From CAWAYR01 sp050250955 (GTDB lineage: Bacteria; Acidobacteriota; Vicinamibacteria; Vicinamibacterales; UBA2999): a stretch of DNA of 64,000 bases. This document shows positions 61,325 to 64,000 of this stretch, in pieces. Below the pieces are notes generated by a model. The model was not told the origin of the DNA. It did not search any database and worked only from the letters and a program-made list of their open reading frames with translations. The stretch spans positions 1-64,000 of the forward strand of contig JBFWNR010000006.1 of assembly GCA_050250955.1 (NCBI GenBank). The letters are read 5' to 3'. Each line of letters starts with the position of its first letter. Position 1 is the first letter of the stretch. A program made the position numbers and the translations under genes.

Positions 61325-62362
61325 ATGGTGGCTGACGCCTTTCAGCACGACTGGGATCCGCGCCTCACCGATCTGATGGCCGCCGACGACGCGCGTGCGG
61401 CCGAGCGCATCGCCTCGTTCGCGGTCCGCAACATCGAGCCCGCGGTGCGGACGGCGACGATGGCGCACCTGGGGAACCTGCCTGCGGCCGATCGCGCCGA
61501 CGTCGCCTCGGCGATCCGCGACAAGCTGCTCGGCCTGCTGCGGGCCGTCCACCGCGGCGACCGCACCGTCCCGGTGCCCGACCTCGACGGCTTCGCCGCC
61601 GCCTGTGCCGACGACGCCTGCCGCGACTACCTGCGGCGCACCCGCCCGATGCGCGCCCGGCTGATCAACCGGCTGCGCCTGCTCTGCACCCGCGGCACCG
61701 GCGTGGTGATGTGGCGCACGCCCGAGGGCGAGCTGGTCGCCGGGCTGCCGTCGTGGACCCATCGCGATCCGCTGCCGCAGCCGTTTCCCTGGCGCGATCA
61801 GCCCAAGGCGTGGTGGGGCAACGCCCACGCCGCCGCCGATGGCTCGGCGCTGCTGCCGACGGTGCTCCGGGTGCTCGACAAGGCCTCGGCGCCGGTGCCG
61901 ATGGATGCGCTGGCCGACCTGCTGGTGGCGCTCACGGGCCTGCTCGACGCCGAAAGCCGCCTCGACGCCAGCCCGGAGGGCGACGAGCCCGAGCTGGCGA
62001 TCCTCGCCCCCGGTGCCGACAGCGATCATCTGCACATCGCCCGCCGCTACCTGGACCAGGCGTGGCGGCTGTGCCTGGAGATGCCCCGCTACATGCGCAC
62101 GGCGGTGCTGCTCAGCCTGCGCGACCAGTTCGGCGCCGGCCTGCTGCCGGTGTTCCACGCCGCCGGGGTGACGCCGCTGCGCCAGGTCAGCGACGCGCTC
62201 GGCATGAAGCCCGACGAACTGGCCGCCATCTGGGCCCACCTGCCCTGGGACGATCGCGCCATCGGCCGCCGGCTGGGCATCAGCGGCGTCCAGGTGCTCA
62301 ACCTGCGCACCGCGGCGCGCTCGCGCCTGCTGCGCGGCCTGGCCCTGAAGGACGAGCGGTGA
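61325..62362 (+). CDS. Sigma-factor-like protein paired with an anti-sigma-like gene
   Basis: 345 aa from ATG 61325. The C-terminus has a helix-turn-helix resembling sigma region 4 or SigA-like switches: LRQVSDALGMKPDELAAIWA then DDRAIGRRLGISGVQVLNLR and TAARSRLLRG. The N-terminal two thirds are helical with no clear region 2 (-10 recognition) motif, though NRLRLLCTRGTGVVMWRTPE resembles a divergent DNA-contact segment. The stop overlaps the next gene's ATG (TGATG), a spacing typical of sigma/anti-sigma pairs. It may be an atypical ECF-like sigma factor or a transcription regulator; DNA binding is the safest statement. Confidence 0.7.
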   Translation: MVADAFQHDWDPRLTDLMAADDARAAERIASFAVRNIEPAVRTATMAHLGNLPAADRADVASAIRDKLLGLLRAVHRGDRTVPVPDLDGFAAACADDACRDYLRRTRPMRARLINRLRLLCTRGTGVVMWRTPEGELVAGLPSWTHRDPLPQPFPWRDQPKAWWGNAHAAADGSALLPTVLRVLDKASAPVPMDALADLLVALTGLLDAESRLDASPEGDEPELAILAPGADSDHLHIARRYLDQAWRLCLEMPRYMRTAVLLSLRDQFGAGLLPVFHAAGVTPLRQVSDALGMKPDELAAIWAHLPWDDRAIGRRLGISGVQVLNLRTAARSRLLRGLALKDER

Positions 62363-62934
62363 TGACCACCACCGAGCATCTCTCGCTCGTCCAGGTGCGC
62401 GCCTACGTCCGCGGCGCCCTGCACCCGTCCACCCTGGTCACCATCGACGACCACCTCGAGAGCTGCGCGGCCTGCCGGGCGGCGCTGGCCCGCGAGTCCG
62501 ACGCGTCGTTCGGTGCCGAGGCGTTCGGCCGGGCGCTGGCCACCCCCGACGCCCGCCCCGAGAGCCCCCATCTGACCTTCGAACACCTGCGCGGGGCCGT
62601 GGACGGCACCCTGGGCGCGGTCGACGCCGAGTGGGTGGACGCCCACACCGCGCTGTGCATGATGTGCGCCGAGGAGCTGCGCGACCTGCAGCGCTACGCG
62701 CCGTTCGTGCCGATCAAGGTCACCGGCCTGGGGCCGGCCGACGCCGCGTCGCCGACCGTCGAGTTCCAGCCGCCCCCGCCGCCGCCGGTGCGCCGTCGCC
62801 TCGAGGAGATCGTCGACGCCAGCCCCGATCCGCCGCCGGCCTACGGCGCCAGGCCGCCGGAGCGCATTCCGCGCTGGATCCCGATCGCCATCGGCCTGTC
62901 GCTGCTGATGGTGGCCCAGATGTGGGCCTGCTGA
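62362..62934 (+). CDS. Zinc-finger anti-sigma-like membrane protein with two HxxxCxxC motifs
   Basis: 190 aa. Two zinc-anti-sigma motifs occur in the cytoplasmic part: DDHLESCAACRA (His31, Cys35, Cys38) and VDAHTALCMMCAEELR (His95, Cys99, Cys102). A Pro-rich linker leads to one C-terminal membrane helix (about 171-189). Typical ZAS anti-sigma factors have a single such motif near the N-terminus, so the doubled motif suggests two tandem ZAS modules. The start overlaps the sigma-like gene, implying translational coupling and direct control of it. The very short outside tail leaves little room for a periplasmic sensor. Confidence 0.85.
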   Translation: MTTTEHLSLVQVRAYVRGALHPSTLVTIDDHLESCAACRAALARESDASFGAEAFGRALATPDARPESPHLTFEHLRGAVDGTLGAVDAEWVDAHTALCMMCAEELRDLQRYAPFVPIKVTGLGPADAASPTVEFQPPPPPPVRRRLEEIVDASPDPPPAYGARPPERIPRWIPIAIGLSLLMVAQMWAC

Positions 62935-62967
62935 CCGGCCGGCCGGTCACCCCGGGGCCGCTCGCGG

Positions 62968-64000
62968 CTAGGCCGCGCGGGCTTCGATCACGCTGACCAT
63001 CGACGCGGTCGGCGTCACCGAGTGCAGCCTCAGCCCCGCCGCCGCGAAGAGCGCCGCGTACTCGTCCACGGTGCGCTCCTTGCCGCCCGGGATCATCATC
63101 ATGATCATGTCGAAGAGGACGGCCGGCGACGGCTCGGCTGTCGCCGGCACGACGGCTTCGACGACCAGCACCCGCCCGTCCGCCGGCAGCACCGCGCGGA
63201 CGTTCGACAGGATGCGGACCGCATCCTCGTCGTACCAGTCGTGGATGATGTGGCGCAGCGTGTAGGCGTCGGCGCCGGCCGGCACCGCCGCGAAGAAGTC
63301 GATCGGCACCACCTGGCAGCGGTCAGCGACCCCGGCGGCCTCGAGACTGGCGCGGGCCCGCGCGCCGACGTGGGGCAGGTCGCAGTGCAACCCGCGCAGG
63401 TGCGGGTGACGCGTCAGCGTGTCGATGAGCACCGAGCCGTTGCCGGCGCCGATGTCGGCCAGCACGCGGATGCCGCCGTAGTCGTAGGCGTCGAGGACGG
63501 CGGCGGTCTCCGGGCCGTGGATGCCGGTCATGGCGGCGTCGAAGATGGCGGCGGCCTCGGGCCGCTCGCCGAGGTCGGCGAAGATCGGCTTGCCGTAGGC
63601 GCGGGCGTAACCGCTCTCGCGCGTGCGCAGGCTGTGCGGCACCTCGGTCCAGGCCTTGGCGAACAGGCCGAACATCTGCGCCACCGGCCGCATCGACCGG
63701 TCGGGGCTGCCGCTGCGCAGCAGCTCGCCGGCCGGGGTCAACGACAGGCCGCCGTCGCCGTGCTCGACCAGGCCGAGCATGGCCGTGTAGCGCAGGAAGC
63801 GGGCCAGCTGGTCGGGGCGGGTGCCGGTGGCCGCCGCCAGCGGCTCGACGGCCCGCACGCCGCCGGCGATGTGGTCGGCCACGCCGAGATCGGCGAACGC
63901 GGAGACGGCGTTGGTGGCGGCGGCGCCGAAGAGCAGTTGCTGGAGCTGCAGGCGGGGTCCATGGCGCGCGAGTCTACCGCACCCGGACCGCCGGCGCCGC
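62968..64000 (-). CDS. SAM-dependent O-methyltransferase (acetylserotonin O-methyltransferase-like), start uncertain
   Basis: The frame stays open past the first ATG at 63882 to the window edge, and the family's N-terminal helix (PRLQLQQLLFGAAATNAVSA) is encoded upstream of that ATG, so the true start lies near or beyond 63960. Winged-helix dimerisation region, then the SAM site VLADIGAGNGSVLIDTL and the catalytic region LRHIIHDWYDEDAVRILSNV, ending FDMIMMMIPGGKERTVDEYA. These enzymes methylate small phenolic or related hydroxyl groups in secondary metabolism. No biosynthetic cluster is visible in this window. Confidence 0.87.
   Translation of the reverse strand, partial: RRRRSGCGRLARHGPRLQLQQLLFGAAATNAVSAFADLGVADHIAGGVRAVEPLAAATGTRPDQLARFLRYTAMLGLVEHGDGGLSLTPAGELLRSGSPDRSMRPVAQMFGLFAKAWTEVPHSLRTRESGYARAYGKPIFADLGERPEAAAIFDAAMTGIHGPETAAVLDAYDYGGIRVLADIGAGNGSVLIDTLTRHPHLRGLHCDLPHVGARARASLEAAGVADRCQVVPIDFFAAVPAGADAYTLRHIIHDWYDEDAVRILSNVRAVLPADGRVLVVEAVVPATAEPSPAVLFDMIMMMIPGGKERTVDEYAALFAAAGLRLHSVTPTASMVSVIEARAA

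Overview
The window is high-GC bacterial DNA with long coding runs. Several gene families point to Acidobacteriota, most likely a Vicinamibacteria-type soil lineage: two large FtsX/MacB-like orphan permeases (ADOP type), a Ser/Thr kinase and a CadC-like regulator that both end in TolB-like (PD40) propellers, a VPS10/BNR propeller protein, a carboxypeptidase-regulatory TonB receptor, and many exported hydrolases. This assignment is inferred from gene families; the window holds no rRNA or other marker.

Positions 1-3794 differ from the rest. Six near-regular elements (five of 90 bp, one of 77 bp) have the architecture of integron attC sites: a 7-bp core ending in AAC at one edge, a 7-bp core starting GTT at the other, and two imperfectly paired inner arms with one unpaired base always in the same arm. 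They delimit a small gene-cassette array: a partial and a complete copy of the same small membrane protein family, a second membrane protein, two toxin-antitoxin pairs (RelE/ParE type and AbrB/Doc type, the latter behind a perfect 18-bp palindrome), a cassette with only tiny ORFs, and an unrecognised 199-aa protein. The arm asymmetry, the stop codons lying inside core sites, and Shine-Dalgarno-like sequence supplied by core sites suggest that the array reads on the minus strand. Its proximal end, with an attI-like or degraded site, would then lie near 3.7 kb. No integrase gene is present in the window.

4.2-18.2 kb: a VPS10/BNR propeller protein divergent from a DNA-binding PD40 regulator, then an exported aspartic protease, a FAD oxidoreductase, an exported amidohydrolase overlapping a MOSC protein, a TPR protein overlapping a ClC channel, and an exported protein of unknown function. 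18.2-23.9 kb: a tightly packed minus-strand operon (acyl-CoA ligase of the oxalate-CoA ligase type, PanE-like reductase, OFA-type MFS carrier, hydratase of the 2-keto-4-pentenoate type, DUF1028), which suggests uptake and activation of a small organic acid.

24.0-41.5 kb: DUF4097 protein, TonB receptor and amidohydrolase on the minus strand; a remnant of an MgtE magnesium-transporter C-terminus; an NHL propeller protein; an M1 aminopeptidase and two ADOP permeases; a DinB protein; a haem/copper monooxygenase-like protein; an aminotransferase. 41.5-51 kb: a VapBC pair with a palindromic operator, M28 peptidase, Ser/Thr kinase with propeller, Tat-exported amidase, YbaK, BCP peroxiredoxin and GlnS.

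51-64 kb: cupin, esterase, propeller, DUF2785, exported RidA, a DUF1579 protein with a histone-H1-like tail, another exported cupin, fasciclin, an XRE-cupin regulator, a large membrane protein, a sigma-like/zinc anti-sigma pair and an O-methyltransferase running off the end. Short heptanucleotide tandem repeats punctuate the gene ends in this last part.
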